A stretch of 64,000 nt of DNA from CAYSCZ01 sp964429655 (GTDB taxonomy: Bacteria > Bacteroidota > Bacteroidia > Cytophagales > Cyclobacteriaceae). Below are positions 1 through 9,098 of this stretch, piece after piece. Numbering within the stretch: position 1 is the first letter of the stretch; each line of letters starts with the position of its first letter. A program made the position numbers and the translations under genes. Under the pieces are notes generated by a model, which worked only from the letters and a program-made list of their open reading frames with translations, was not told the DNA's origin and made no database searches. The DNA lies in assembly GCA_964429655.1 (NCBI GenBank), contig CAYSCZ010000004.1:1-64000 (forward strand). Direction: 5' to 3'.

Positions 1-141
1 TCCCTTTCTTTTCCTCTCAATCTAACATCTTCCCCTAAAGCGGACGCAAAACTATATATAAAAATTTTACTTTAAAAAGATGATTCAAATATTTTATTCA
101 AACAGTCAAATCTGATGAATAGCAATAAAATATTATTTGGA

Positions 142-1407
142 TTAATGCTTTCTCACGATAATTTGATTCCTTTTTGGACCTGTAGAAATTAAACTAATAT
201 CAAGAGATAAATAATTCTCAATATATTTTAAATATTTCAAAAAATTCTCCGGAATCTCATGAGGGTTCGTGATTTTACTAAGGTCTACCTCCCATCCTGG
301 CAATGATTCATATTTGGGAGTGGTATTAATCAGTTCGTAGGGAAGTGCCTCTAGCTCAGTATTATCTTTAAAATATTTATTCGCCAACTTAATAGTTGAC
401 ATATTATCCATTACATCTGATTTCATAATAAATAATTCGGTCACTCCATTTAGCATTATCGCATATTTTAGAGCTACAAGATCTAACCAACCACATCTTC
501 TTGGCCTGCCTGTAGTGGAACCAAACTCATTGCCATCGATTCTTAAGACACGACCATCATCATCAAACAACTCAGTAGGAAATGGTCCTGAACCTACACG
601 AGTACAATATGCTTTAAATACGCCATAAATATTACTTAACTTATTTGGTGGTACACCTAATCCAGATGAAACCCCGGATGATATTGTGTTGGAACTTGTC
701 ACAAAGGGATAACTCCCAAATTCAATATCTAGCAATGAACCCTGTGCGCCTTCAGCAAGAATTGATTTTCCTTTGCTTAATTCATCATTGACTAAATATT
801 CTGTACTTTGAATATTAAAGGTTCGTAAAAAATCTACAGCGCTAAAAAAGCTATTATGGTCTATCGCTTCATGATCGACTTTATAGTAATCAAAAATACC
901 TTCATGAAATTTCACCAGATCATAGTATTTCTTTTTTAGAGATCCATCATCCAAGATATCACCTACACGAATACCTCTTCTAGCGATCTTGTCCTGATAA
1001 GTTGGTCCTATACCTTTTAAAGTTGATCCTATTTTATCTTTCCCCTTCGCATTTTCTGACGTTTGGTCAAGGAGGCGATGGGTTGGTAATATAAGTTGCG
1101 CCTTATTTGAAATTATTAGTTTTCTCCTGACATCTACGTTAAGATCCTCAAGTTTTTGAATTTCTTCTTTGAAAATGATAGGATCGAGCACAACCCCGTT
1201 ACCAATAATGTTTAGTAATCCATCATGAAAAATACCCGAAGGTATTTGATGTAATACATGTTTAGTATCCCCGAATTCTAAAGTATGACCTGCATTTGGC
1301 CCACCCTGAAATCTGGCTACGATATCATAATCAGGAGCTAAAAAGTCTACAATTTTACCTTTCCCTTCATCTCCCCATTGTAAACCTAGAATAACATCAA
1401 CCGGCAT
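142..1407 (-). CDS. purA: Adenylosuccinate synthetase
   Basis: Catalyses GTP-dependent condensation of IMP and aspartate to adenylosuccinate, the committed step to AMP, in the cytoplasm. The 421 residues match the usual length of about 420-430. The N-terminal phosphate-binding segment GDEGKGK is at residues 12-18 and GGPNAGHT at about 35-42. The GTP/IMP-contacting segments TGPFPTE-like and TTGRPRRCGW are intact in the second half. The start is an ATG giving the family-typical MPVDVILGLQWGDEGKG beginning. It is the last gene of a leftward unit after rsh, a Fur-family gene and a STAS gene, with only 5 bases between the STAS stop and this ATG. PurA is a known ppGpp-inhibited enzyme in E. coli, so the link with rsh may be functional; that link is inference here. 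Confidence 0.97.
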   Translation of the reverse strand: MPVDVILGLQWGDEGKGKIVDFLAPDYDIVARFQGGPNAGHTLEFGDTKHVLHQIPSGIFHDGLLNIIGNGVVLDPIIFKEEIQKLEDLNVDVRRKLIISNKAQLILPTHRLLDQTSENAKGKDKIGSTLKGIGPTYQDKIARRGIRVGDILDDGSLKKKYYDLVKFHEGIFDYYKVDHEAIDHNSFFSAVDFLRTFNIQSTEYLVNDELSKGKSILAEGAQGSLLDIEFGSYPFVTSSNTISSGVSSGLGVPPNKLSNIYGVFKAYCTRVGSGPFPTELFDDDGRVLRIDGNEFGSTTGRPRRCGWLDLVALKYAIMLNGVTELFIMKSDVMDNMSTIKLANKYFKDNTELEALPYELINTTPKYESLPGWEVDLSKITNPHEIPENFLKYLKYIENYLSLDISLISTGPKRNQIIVRKH

Positions 1408-1412
1408 TAGGC

Positions 1413-1748
1413 TTAAAAATTAGATTTTGCTTCTTCTGTTGTCTGCACAATCGTAAAGATTGAATTAAGTTTAGTGATGATCAGTAATCTTTTAACTTGC
1501 TCAGATGGTTTTAAGAGCACAGTTTCCCCGCCCTGATTTCTGAATTTAGTGAGTATAGTTATTAAAACCCCAATGCCACTACTGTTTATGTATCGGATAT
1601 TTTCTATATCAACGATACAATTGATCATTTTATCACTAAGCGCATTGTTTACTATCTCAATTATTTCTGGCCCTGAATTTTCACCAATCAGATCGCCATG
1701 CATTGTAAGAATAAGTGTATTACCTTCAATTTTATGATTAAATTCCAT
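1413..1748 (-). CDS. STAS-domain anti-sigma-factor antagonist-like protein
   Basis: A single-domain 111-residue STAS protein of the SpoIIAA/RsbV type. Proteins of this type bind anti-sigma kinases and are controlled by phosphorylation of one serine. The motif NSSGIGVL (residues 55-62) corresponds to the family's DSSG phosphorylation loop, with Asn in place of the usual Asp, so Ser56/Ser57 are the candidate targets. No partner kinase or phosphatase gene is adjacent. The ATG directly follows the TAA of the upstream Fur-family gene with no intervening base, which implies translational coupling. It could alternatively be part of a lipid-transport or PP2C-type switch. The specific role is unknown. 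Confidence 0.85.
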   Translation of the reverse strand: MEFNHKIEGNTLILTMHGDLIGENSGPEIIEIVNNALSDKMINCIVDIENIRYINSSGIGVLITILTKFRNQGGETVLLKPSEQVKRLLIITKLNSIFTIVQTTEEAKSNF

Positions 1749-2216
1749 TTAAATCTTTTTTTTGTTTTCACAATCAATTTTAGTACAGTCACCATAAAGT
1801 ATTAGTGAGTGATGCATTACATTAAATCCTAATAAATCACCCACTGTATTTTGGATATTTTGGATTCTAGGATCACAAAATTCCGCTACCTTATGACAAT
1901 CTGTGCATATTAAGTGATCATGTTGTTTATATCCATAAGATTTTTCAAATTGTGCTAAATTTTTCCCAAATTGATGTCTTTTTACAAGGTCACATTCTAC
2001 CAATAAATCCAATGAATTATAAACAGTAGCCCTACTAACTCTGTATTTTTTATTTTTCATGCTGATATAAAGCGACTCAACATCGAAGTGGCCTTCCCGG
2101 GTATATATTTCCTCAAGAATGGCATAGCGCTCTGGGGTCTTTCTTAAACTTTTGTTTTCCAGATAAGCGGTAAATATCTTTTTAACCTCGGTAAATGTGG
2201 ATTCCTCAATGGCCAT
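1749..2216 (-). CDS. Fur-family transcriptional regulator
   Basis: A metal-responsive winged-helix repressor of the Fur superfamily, about 155 residues. The N-terminal helix-turn-helix region contains the family segment VSRATVYNSLDLL. The dimerisation half has HDHLICTDCHKVAEF, which supplies histidine ligands and a CxxC structural-zinc pair. A second cysteine pair (GDCTKIDC) is near the C-terminus, so the Cys4 zinc site looks complete. I chose the ATG at 2216 (MAIEEST) over an in-frame TTG three codons upstream. It lies 46 bases downstream of rsh and abuts the STAS gene, so it is probably co-transcribed with rsh and purA. The sensed metal (iron, zinc, or peroxide through iron) cannot be decided from sequence. 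Confidence 0.9.
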   Translation of the reverse strand: MAIEESTFTEVKKIFTAYLENKSLRKTPERYAILEEIYTREGHFDVESLYISMKNKKYRVSRATVYNSLDLLVECDLVKRHQFGKNLAQFEKSYGYKQHDHLICTDCHKVAEFCDPRIQNIQNTVGDLLGFNVMHHSLILYGDCTKIDCENKKKI

Positions 2217-2262
2217 AGCGGTCAAAATTAAATAGTAAATATAGTTTTTATATATTGTCTTG

Positions 2263-4461
2263 CTAGAAGAACCTTATAACATTGACGACACCGTCTAAGA
2301 TTTCCAGCTTTTTGATCAATTTATCCAAATGTCCAGTATCCTTGACATAAAGCTTTATATATCCCTCGAATATACCATTATCGGTATCAACAGTTATGGA
2401 CCTCATATTCACCTTCAACTGTTCTGAGATAATATCTGTGATATCATTGATAATACCTATCCTGTCAGTTCCCTTAATTTTTAATCCTGCAATAAAAGCT
2501 ATTTGATTTTGCGAAGTCCATTTTGCTTTAATAACCCTGTAACCGTGATTTGAGAGTAGTTCTGGAGCATTTGGGCAGGATGTCCTGTGGATTTTGATTC
2601 CATCGTTTACTGTAACAAAACCAAAGACATCATCGCCTGAAATAGGGTTGCAGCACTTTGCAAACTTATAATCAATAAATTCCACGTCCTCTCCGATCAA
2701 TAGCAAATCCTGATCCCGATTTCTCAGTTCTTTTACTTTCTTTTCGAAGGTTTTGGCATCCTTTATTTCGATTTGATCTGTTTTATCAACCCCATTTTTA
2801 TTGAAGTTCTTTATTTCATTTTGTTGAATGGTGCCTTTACCAACCTTGTAGTAGAATTCTGATGGTGTTTTCTGATTAAAGTGGGCGGTGAGTTTATCTA
2901 TGGTTTCGCTGGTATTATTTAATTTAAGGTGTCTGAGTTTCCTGCTTACTATTTCTTTTCCATAGTTTATAGCCTCTCTTTTTTCTTCTTTCAGCGCATC
3001 CTTAATCTTTGATTTGGCTTTTGAACTTTTAACAAATTTCAGCCAATCTTCACTTGGCTTTTGCTTTTTAGAGTTAAGAACCTCTACCTGGTCTCCATTT
3101 TTAAGGACGTAACTCAGCGGCACTAACTTTTGATTAACTTTTGCTCCTATACATGTTCTCCCTACTTCTGTGTGAATATCAAAGGCAAAATCCAAGGCTG
3201 TGGCCCCATAGGGAAGTGTTTTTAAATCTCCCTTCGGTGTAAAAGCGAAGACTTCATCCTGAAATAGATTTGATCTGAAATCATCTACAAATTCGATTGC
3301 AGAGATATCATTTTGTTCCATGGCCTCTCTAACTTTCCTTATCCATTCATCGAGGCCAGTATCACCCAGGTTTTCTTTATATTTCCAATGCGCCGCGTAT
3401 CCCTTCTCGGCTATTTCGTCCATTCTTTTTGTTCTTATCTGTACTTCAACCCATTGGCCTTTATGGCTCATAACTGTTGTATGTAGTGATTCATATCCAT
3501 TGGCTTTTGGAATGCTTATCCAGTCTCTCAATCTATCAGGATTTGGCTGGTAGAAATCTGTTACGATAGAATAAACATGCCAACATGCAGCTTTCTCCTC
3601 CTCTTGCGGAACGTCTATAATGATTCTAATGGCAAAAAGGTCATATACCTCCTCGAAAGGCACGCCTTGTTTTTTCATTTTATTACTTACCGAATGAATT
3701 GATTTTGGTCGACCTTTAATTTCAAATTTATAATTACCTTGTTCTAATTGTCTTTTTACGGGTCTCACAAAGGTCCTAATAAATTTATCCCTTGAACCTT
3801 TGGTAGCGCTTACTTTATAAATTATTTCATTGTACAGGTCAACATCAGTAAACTTTAAATACAGATCCTCCATCTCTGACTTAATGGCATACAATCCCAG
3901 TCTGTGGGCTAGTGGGGCATACAGATATATAGTTTCAGAAGCTATCTTTAATTGTTTGTTTCTGGGAAGGCTTTGAAGTGTCCTCATATTATGAAGACGA
4001 TCAGCGAGTTTTATAAGAATTACCCTTAAGTCATCGGAAAGATGGAAAAGTACTTTCCTGAAGTTCTCTGCTTGTTGGGAGCTTCCACTTTCAAAAACTC
4101 CGGAGATTTTAGTAAGGCCATTAATTATTTTGGAAACTTTCTTTCCGAATTTTTGCTCTATGGTATCTAATTCAACTTCAGTATCTTCAACAACATCGTG
4201 CAACAATGCAGAAATAATTGAGGTTGTACCCAGACCAATCTCTTCAACACAAATCTGCGCAACATCCAGGGGGTGATAAATATAAGGTTCACCGGACATC
4301 CTCCTCATATTTTGATGAGCATCCAAAGCAAGATTAAAAGCCTTCCTTATTAACTTTGAGTCACCTTCTTTTAAAACCTGCTTAGCATGCCTAAGCAGTT
4401 TACGGTACTTTCTTATAATTATCTTATTCTCTTCTTCAACTCCTGCGTTTACCGTTAACAT
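2263..4461 (-). CDS. Bifunctional (p)ppGpp synthetase/hydrolase (RSH family)
   Basis: Makes and degrades the stringent-response alarmone (p)ppGpp. The 732 residues show the full long-RSH order. The HD hydrolase domain has H63 and H88-D89 in the LLHDVVEDT segment and DRLHNMRT at 154-161. The synthetase domain spans about 250-345 with YDLFAIRII and GYESLHTTV. A TGS domain spans about 402-463, a Cys-containing zinc-finger-like segment begins at about 605 (KCCNPI), and an ACT domain ends the protein. Because the HD motif is intact, a Rel/SpoT-like bifunctional enzyme is expected. The ATG at 4461 sits 76 bases from the divergent tRNA-Leu. It is the first gene of a leftward operon reaching purA. 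Confidence 0.96.
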   Translation of the reverse strand: MLTVNAGVEEENKIIIRKYRKLLRHAKQVLKEGDSKLIRKAFNLALDAHQNMRRMSGEPYIYHPLDVAQICVEEIGLGTTSIISALLHDVVEDTEVELDTIEQKFGKKVSKIINGLTKISGVFESGSSQQAENFRKVLFHLSDDLRVILIKLADRLHNMRTLQSLPRNKQLKIASETIYLYAPLAHRLGLYAIKSEMEDLYLKFTDVDLYNEIIYKVSATKGSRDKFIRTFVRPVKRQLEQGNYKFEIKGRPKSIHSVSNKMKKQGVPFEEVYDLFAIRIIIDVPQEEEKAACWHVYSIVTDFYQPNPDRLRDWISIPKANGYESLHTTVMSHKGQWVEVQIRTKRMDEIAEKGYAAHWKYKENLGDTGLDEWIRKVREAMEQNDISAIEFVDDFRSNLFQDEVFAFTPKGDLKTLPYGATALDFAFDIHTEVGRTCIGAKVNQKLVPLSYVLKNGDQVEVLNSKKQKPSEDWLKFVKSSKAKSKIKDALKEEKREAINYGKEIVSRKLRHLKLNNTSETIDKLTAHFNQKTPSEFYYKVGKGTIQQNEIKNFNKNGVDKTDQIEIKDAKTFEKKVKELRNRDQDLLLIGEDVEFIDYKFAKCCNPISGDDVFGFVTVNDGIKIHRTSCPNAPELLSNHGYRVIKAKWTSQNQIAFIAGLKIKGTDRIGIINDITDIISEQLKVNMRSITVDTDNGIFEGYIKLYVKDTGHLDKLIKKLEILDGVVNVIRFF

Positions 4462-4486
4462 GGCAACTTAAAATTTATATTTTTTA

Positions 4487-4516
4487 TTGAGGTATAAATA
4501 TCTTTACTTAAATTTG
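4487..4516 (+). promoter_or_regulatory. Bacteroidota-type promoter of tRNA-Leu
   Basis: TTG at 4487-4489, a 19-base spacer, then TAAATTTG at 4509-4516, matching the Bacteroidota sigma-70 consensus TTTG-N19-TAnnTTTG except for the first base of the -33 box. The -7 box ends 21 bases before the mature tRNA 5' end. Confidence 0.6.
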
Positions 4517-4537
4517 CACTCATTTTTAAATACATCA

Positions 4538-4619
4538 GCGGATGTGGCGAAATTGGTAGACGCACTAGACTTAGGATCTAGCGCCGCGAGGCATGGGGGT
4601 TCGAGTCCCTCCATCCGCA
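4538..4619 (+). tRNA. tRNA-Leu (anticodon UAG)
   Basis: An 82-base class II tRNA. The acceptor stem pairs GCGGATG (4538-4544) with CATCCGC (4612-4618), with discriminator A at 4619. The anticodon stem CTAGA/TCTAG (4565-4569, 4577-4581) encloses the loop CTTAGGA, with anticodon TAG at 4572-4574. The T arm GGGGTTCGAGTCCC is intact. The CCA end is not encoded (the next bases are CAA) and must be added after transcription. It should decode CUN leucine codons. Confidence 0.97.
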
Positions 4620-4627
4620 CAATACAC

Positions 4628-4671
4628 TTAACCCTCTTAACAAAATCCTACTATTAGGAGGGTTAATTTTT
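4628..4671 (+). terminator. Rho-independent terminator of tRNA-Leu
   Basis: The arms TTAACCCTC (4628-4636) and GAGGGTTAA (4658-4666) pair perfectly and are followed by TTTTT (4667-4671). The 21-base interior can form a small CCTA/TAGG helix. It begins 8 bases after the tRNA and ends 24 bases before the tig start codon. Confidence 0.7.
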
Positions 4672-4695
4672 ATGCACTTATAAAATAAAATAGTT

Positions 4696-6018
4696 TTGGA
4701 GTTAACTTTCAATACCACCACACCCACTGAAGGTTTTATTAAAATTAACGTAAAGAAAGAAGATTATCAACCACAGGTTGATCAAAAAATCAAAGAATAT
4801 CGAAAAAAAGCCAATCTAAAGGGTTTCCGGCCGGGTAAAGTCCCACCACAGGTAATAAAACAAATGTTTGGAAAGTCCATCATGGCCGAAGAGGTCAATT
4901 CATTAGTATCGAACAAATTATCTGAGTATATAAAAGATAATGATATTCAAATCATTGGTGAACCTGTGCCAACAACCGAAATCAATGACCTTGATAATGA
5001 AGAAGAATTTGAACTTGAGTACCATATTGGTTTCGCGCCGCATTTCGAATTGACTTTTTCGGAATGGTCTTTAAATAATTACAAAATTAAAATTGAGGAT
5101 AAACTAATAGAGGAAACAATAGAAAATCTCAAAAATCAAAATGGCGACTATATAGAAGCTGAAACTATAAAAGGTAATGATATCGTAGAAGGTAGCCTGG
5201 TTTGGAATAACAAAATCGTAAAAGAAAATATCATACTGAACCTGAATGAAATTACCGAAAATCAATCTATTGATAGTTTCCTGGACAAAAAAATTGGAGA
5301 TGCGATTAAAATAAATTTCAACGAACTTTTCAAAAATGATGAGGAGCGAATAAAACAAGTAACACAATTTGAGACCATCTCTGATTTAAAAGACACTTAC
5401 GACCTCAAGATCAATTTCATCAAAACATACTTACCTGCTGAAATTAATCAGGAATTCTATGATAAAATATTTGGAAAGGATGAAGTAAAAAGTCACGACG
5501 AATTCACCGAAAGGCTGAAAGAATCCCTAAAGATTAATTATGATAATGAAACAGATGATTATTTAATTAACCAAATCATGACTAAACTGGTTACAGAAAC
5601 CTCGATAGATCTCCCGGAGCAATTCATGAAATCATGGTTAAAAAAGAATGAAGAAGATGAGATGAATGATCAGGAAAAAGATGATTCTCTGGAAAACTAT
5701 AAAAAAAGACTCAAGTGGAATTTAATAACCAGTAAAATCTCGAAAGAAAATAATATTGAAACAACCCCGGAGGAAGTTAAGGAAAGAACCAAAACAATGT
5801 TTAGACAGCAATTTGCATCTTACGGTATGATTCAAGGCCTTGAAGAAAACATAGATCAATTTACAAATAACTATCTGCAAAAGGAGAATGGGGAGAATTA
5901 TTTGAAAGTCCGGGAAGAGATACAAGTTAGAAAAGTATTAGATTTGATAAAAGAGAGGATAAAAACGGAAGAAAAAGAGGTAACATTAGAAGAATTTAAG
6001 AAAATTATTCAGGAATAA
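4696..6018 (+). CDS. tig: Trigger factor (ribosome-associated chaperone)
   Basis: Binds at the ribosome exit tunnel and shelters nascent chains. It has 440 residues, close to the family length. The N-terminal ribosome-binding domain carries the signature GFRPGKVP at about 43-50. The middle corresponds to the degenerate FKBP-like domain, followed by the alpha-helical C-terminal domain. The start is TTG: the frame upstream has no ATG and hits a stop at 4681, and residue 1 onward aligns with the family start (MELTF then KKEDYQP). It is the first gene of tig-clpP-clpX, the classic order. It begins only 24 bases after the tRNA-Leu terminator, so its promoter is not obvious. Confidence 0.95.
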   Translation: MELTFNTTTPTEGFIKINVKKEDYQPQVDQKIKEYRKKANLKGFRPGKVPPQVIKQMFGKSIMAEEVNSLVSNKLSEYIKDNDIQIIGEPVPTTEINDLDNEEEFELEYHIGFAPHFELTFSEWSLNNYKIKIEDKLIEETIENLKNQNGDYIEAETIKGNDIVEGSLVWNNKIVKENIILNLNEITENQSIDSFLDKKIGDAIKINFNELFKNDEERIKQVTQFETISDLKDTYDLKINFIKTYLPAEINQEFYDKIFGKDEVKSHDEFTERLKESLKINYDNETDDYLINQIMTKLVTETSIDLPEQFMKSWLKKNEEDEMNDQEKDDSLENYKKRLKWNLITSKISKENNIETTPEEVKERTKTMFRQQFASYGMIQGLEENIDQFTNNYLQKENGENYLKVREEIQVRKVLDLIKERIKTEEKEVTLEEFKKIIQE

Positions 6019-6052
6019 TCCGTAGAATCTTACAGTTCACACTTAATAGAAT

Positions 6053-6721
6053 ATGACAATTAAAAAAGACTTCAAAAATTACGCAATAAAAGATAAAAAT
6101 ATCCCAGGCACCAATATTGATCGTTATGTGGACAATATTGAGAATATGACGCGAGCGGTTATTGAAGAAAGGCCTACAAATTTTAGGGAGATCGATGTGT
6201 TTTCCCGATTGATAATGGACAGAATCATCTTTTTAGGGCTTCCTGTAGATGATAATATTGCCAATATCGTAACTGCACAATTACTTTTCCTCCAGTCGGT
6301 TGATGCTAAGAAGGATATCATGTTGTATATTAATAGTCCCGGAGGTTCAGTATATGCTGGTTTAGGCATTTATGATACCATGCAATACATCTCCCCAGAG
6401 GTGACTACAATTTGTACGGGTCTGGCTGCCTCGATGGGAGCAGTATTACTAGCTGGAGGTGCCTCAAAAAAACGAACTTCCCTACCCCATGCCCGGATTA
6501 TGATCCACCAACCAATGAGTGGTATGCAAGGACAAGCTTCTGATATGGAAATCTCATTAAAACAAACTTTATCTGTAAAACAAGATTTATATTCTATCTT
6601 ATCCAAGCATTCAGGCAAATCTGTTGACCAAATAGAAAAAGATGCCGATCGTGATTTCTGGATGAGGCCTAAAGAAGCCCTGGAATATGGACTTATTGAT
6701 GAAGTGCTAGAAAAGAAATAA
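6053..6721 (+). CDS. clpP: ATP-dependent Clp protease proteolytic subunit
   Basis: Serine peptidase that forms the 14-subunit proteolytic chamber used with ClpX. The catalytic triad is visible: Ser127 in GLAASMGAV, His152 in MIHQP, and Asp201 in ADRDFW. The 222 residues include an N-terminal extension of about 25 residues relative to E. coli mature ClpP, likely removed as a propeptide. It follows tig by 34 bases and precedes clpX by 5 bases, so the three genes are almost certainly co-transcribed. The start is ATG. Confidence 0.97.
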   Translation: MTIKKDFKNYAIKDKNIPGTNIDRYVDNIENMTRAVIEERPTNFREIDVFSRLIMDRIIFLGLPVDDNIANIVTAQLLFLQSVDAKKDIMLYINSPGGSVYAGLGIYDTMQYISPEVTTICTGLAASMGAVLLAGGASKKRTSLPHARIMIHQPMSGMQGQASDMEISLKQTLSVKQDLYSILSKHSGKSVDQIEKDADRDFWMRPKEALEYGLIDEVLEKK

Positions 6722-6726
6722 TATTT

Positions 6727-7962
6727 ATGGCACAAGTTACATGCTCCTTTTGCGGAAGGAATAAAAAAGATGTTGACCTGATGATATCGGGTATTCATGC
6801 CCATATATGCGATAAATGTATAGTACAGGCACAGCAAATTCTCAATGAAGAGTTAAAAACGAAAAATAGCACATCCTCACCCAGCTTTAAACTTATTAAG
6901 CCTGAAGAGATGAAAAAACATCTCGATCAGTTCGTTATCGGACAGGATGAAGCTAAAAAGGTTATCGCTGTGGCTGTTTATAATCATTACAAAAGGTTAA
7001 TGCAGCCGAAGGATGAGCTGGATGATATCATCATAGAAAAATCCAACATTATAATGGTAGGGCAGACAGGCACTGGAAAGACCTATTTGGCCAGAACACT
7101 TGCAAAAATTTTACAGATCCCCTTCTGCATAGCCGATGCCACGGTACTTACAGAAGCCGGATATGTGGGAGAGGACGTAGAAAGCATTCTTACCCGACTG
7201 CTACAAGCAGCTAACTATGAAGTTGAAGCGGCTGAACGAGGCATCGTTTATATTGATGAAATTGATAAAATTGCCAGAAAATCAGATAATCCATCCATCA
7301 CAAGGGATGTAAGTGGTGAAGGCGTTCAACAAGCATTGCTTAAATTACTTGAAGGCACTTCGGTCAATGTTCCACCGCAAGGAGGTCGGAAACATCCTGA
7401 TCAAAAGATGATATCAGTTAATACTGAAAATATCTTGTTTATATGTGGTGGGGCTTTTGATGGAATCGACCGGGTCATTGGATCCAGATTAAATACCACA
7501 CCTTTAGGGTTTTCATCAAAGAATGAGGTCGGGAAAGATTATGCTATAGATAAAGACAATCTGTTAAAATATATAACAGCTCAGGATTTAAAATCATTTG
7601 GTCTTATCCCGGAACTTATCGGAAGGATGCCAGTCATCACTCATCTGGACCCTCTTGCTAAAGAAACTTTGAAAATGATCCTCATCAAACCAAAGAATGC
7701 ACTGACTAAACAATATAAAAAGCTTTTCAAAATGGAAGATGTTGAAATTGAATTTACAGATGAATCATTAGACTACATTGTTGAAAAAGCTCTTGATTAT
7801 AACTTAGGTGCCAGAGGTTTAAGATCGATATGTGAGGCTATCGTGAACGATGCGATGTTTGAATTACCTTCAAATCCTGACATTAAAACGCTTGAAATAA
7901 CCAAGGATTACGCCAAAGAAAAGCTGGAGAAATCTAAATTCAGCAAGCTGAAGGTCGCTTAA
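6727..7962 (+). CDS. clpX: ATP-dependent Clp protease ATPase subunit
   Basis: AAA+ unfoldase that feeds substrates into ClpP. The N-terminal zinc-binding domain has C6, C9, C28 and C31. Walker A is GQTGTGKT at 112-119 and Walker B is VYIDEIDK at 174-181. The pore-loop and sensor regions follow in normal order and the length (411) is typical. The start ATG lies 5 bases after the clpP stop. Its last four bases overlap the 3' end of the convergent lpxB gene, and no hairpin separates the two. Confidence 0.97.
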   Translation: MAQVTCSFCGRNKKDVDLMISGIHAHICDKCIVQAQQILNEELKTKNSTSSPSFKLIKPEEMKKHLDQFVIGQDEAKKVIAVAVYNHYKRLMQPKDELDDIIIEKSNIIMVGQTGTGKTYLARTLAKILQIPFCIADATVLTEAGYVGEDVESILTRLLQAANYEVEAAERGIVYIDEIDKIARKSDNPSITRDVSGEGVQQALLKLLEGTSVNVPPQGGRKHPDQKMISVNTENILFICGGAFDGIDRVIGSRLNTTPLGFSSKNEVGKDYAIDKDNLLKYITAQDLKSFGLIPELIGRMPVITHLDPLAKETLKMILIKPKNALTKQYKKLFKMEDVEIEFTDESLDYIVEKALDYNLGARGLRSICEAIVNDAMFELPSNPDIKTLEITKDYAKEKLEKSKFSKLKVA

Positions 7963-9071
7963 TTCTTCAAGCAATCGAGGATCAGTCTTGCTGTTGCTTC
8001 TGAGGGTTTTTGTTGTCCGATTCTTCCTTTTAACTCCTCATAATCAGTTTTAATTTTAACAACATAGGGTTCATCGGTCAACAACCTATTTAAGGAGTGT
8101 TCTATATTAGCCTTATTAAAATCCGATTGAATTAATTCCTGAATTGCTTCCCGGTCCAAAATCAAATTTACCAACGATATCCAGGATACTTTAATAAGCA
8201 TTTTAGCCATAAAATAAGTCACCCAACTTGTTTTATAGCAGACCAACTGAGGCGTGCCTATCAAAGCTGTTTCCAATGTTGCCGTTCCGGAGGTAACTAA
8301 GGCCACATTTGATATAGAAAGAATATCATATGTTTTATCAAATAATAACTTAACATTATCTCGATCTAAATGATAATGATTATATACTTCCTCTGATAAA
8401 TTATCAACACCGGCAATGAAGATAATACTGTCTTTATATTTATCTATTATAAAATTGACCTCTTCTGCAATCGCTGTGACCTCTTGTATTCTACTACCCG
8501 GCAGAACAGCTATTTTCTTTCGATTGTCCTGCTGATATTGATTGATAAATGCTTGATCATACGGGTATGATTCGATAGCATCCAATAGGGGATTTCCTAC
8601 ATAATGAACATCTATATCGTACCTTTTGTAAAAATCTTTCTCGAAGGGCATGATGCAATACATCTGATCGACGTACTTTTTGATCTTGAAAGCTCGCTTT
8701 TGGTTCCATGCCCAAATTTTGGGACTAATATAATAATGAACTGGAATACCATTATCAGTAGCAAACTTTGCTATTCGTAGATTGAAACCTGCATAATCAA
8801 TTAAAACCAGTGCATCAGGATTATAATCAATGATATCTTGCTTACATCGTTTAATGTATTTTTTGATCTTAGCAAGATGCTTAACAACCTCAAGTATGCC
8901 CATAAAAGCCAATACACTATAGTGCACTTTTATCTGACCGCCTGCTCTGGCCATCATATCACCGCCCCAGCATACCACTTCAGCATCTTGATCATATTTC
9001 TTTATAGCCTTAATCAAGTTTGAGCCGTGAAGGTCACCGGAACGTTCTCCCGCTATTAAAAAATATTTCAA
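7959..9071 (-). CDS. lpxB: Lipid-A-disaccharide synthase
   Basis: Glycosyltransferase that joins UDP-2,3-diacylglucosamine and lipid X to form the lipid A disaccharide at the inner membrane. The 370 residues begin MKYFLIAGERSGDLHGSNLI, the conserved LpxB start, and contain the family segments YISPKIWAWN, CIMPFEKDFY, LPGSRIQEV and TSGTATLE in order. The start codon is TTG: an in-frame stop lies four codons upstream and no ATG precedes the conserved motif. It is 27 bases downstream of queD, probably the same transcript. It shows the cell makes lipid A and thus a Gram-negative envelope. Confidence 0.95.
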   Translation of the reverse strand: MKYFLIAGERSGDLHGSNLIKAIKKYDQDAEVVCWGGDMMARAGGQIKVHYSVLAFMGILEVVKHLAKIKKYIKRCKQDIIDYNPDALVLIDYAGFNLRIAKFATDNGIPVHYYISPKIWAWNQKRAFKIKKYVDQMYCIMPFEKDFYKRYDIDVHYVGNPLLDAIESYPYDQAFINQYQQDNRKKIAVLPGSRIQEVTAIAEEVNFIIDKYKDSIIFIAGVDNLSEEVYNHYHLDRDNVKLLFDKTYDILSISNVALVTSGTATLETALIGTPQLVCYKTSWVTYFMAKMLIKVSWISLVNLILDREAIQELIQSDFNKANIEHSLNRLLTDEPYVVKIKTDYEELKGRIGQQKPSEATARLILDCLKN

Positions 9072-9098
9072 GGCCTTTTTTTAAGATGGATAAAAATA

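Noticed and set aside
47..54. A minus-strand TAGTTTTG element near the left edge.
   Set aside because: It fits the -7 box but has no -33 partner and its target gene would lie outside the window.
6370..6837. A 155-codon minus-strand frame across the clpP/clpX junction.
   Set aside because: It is antisense to two strongly conserved genes, has no family match, and lacks a plausible ribosome site.
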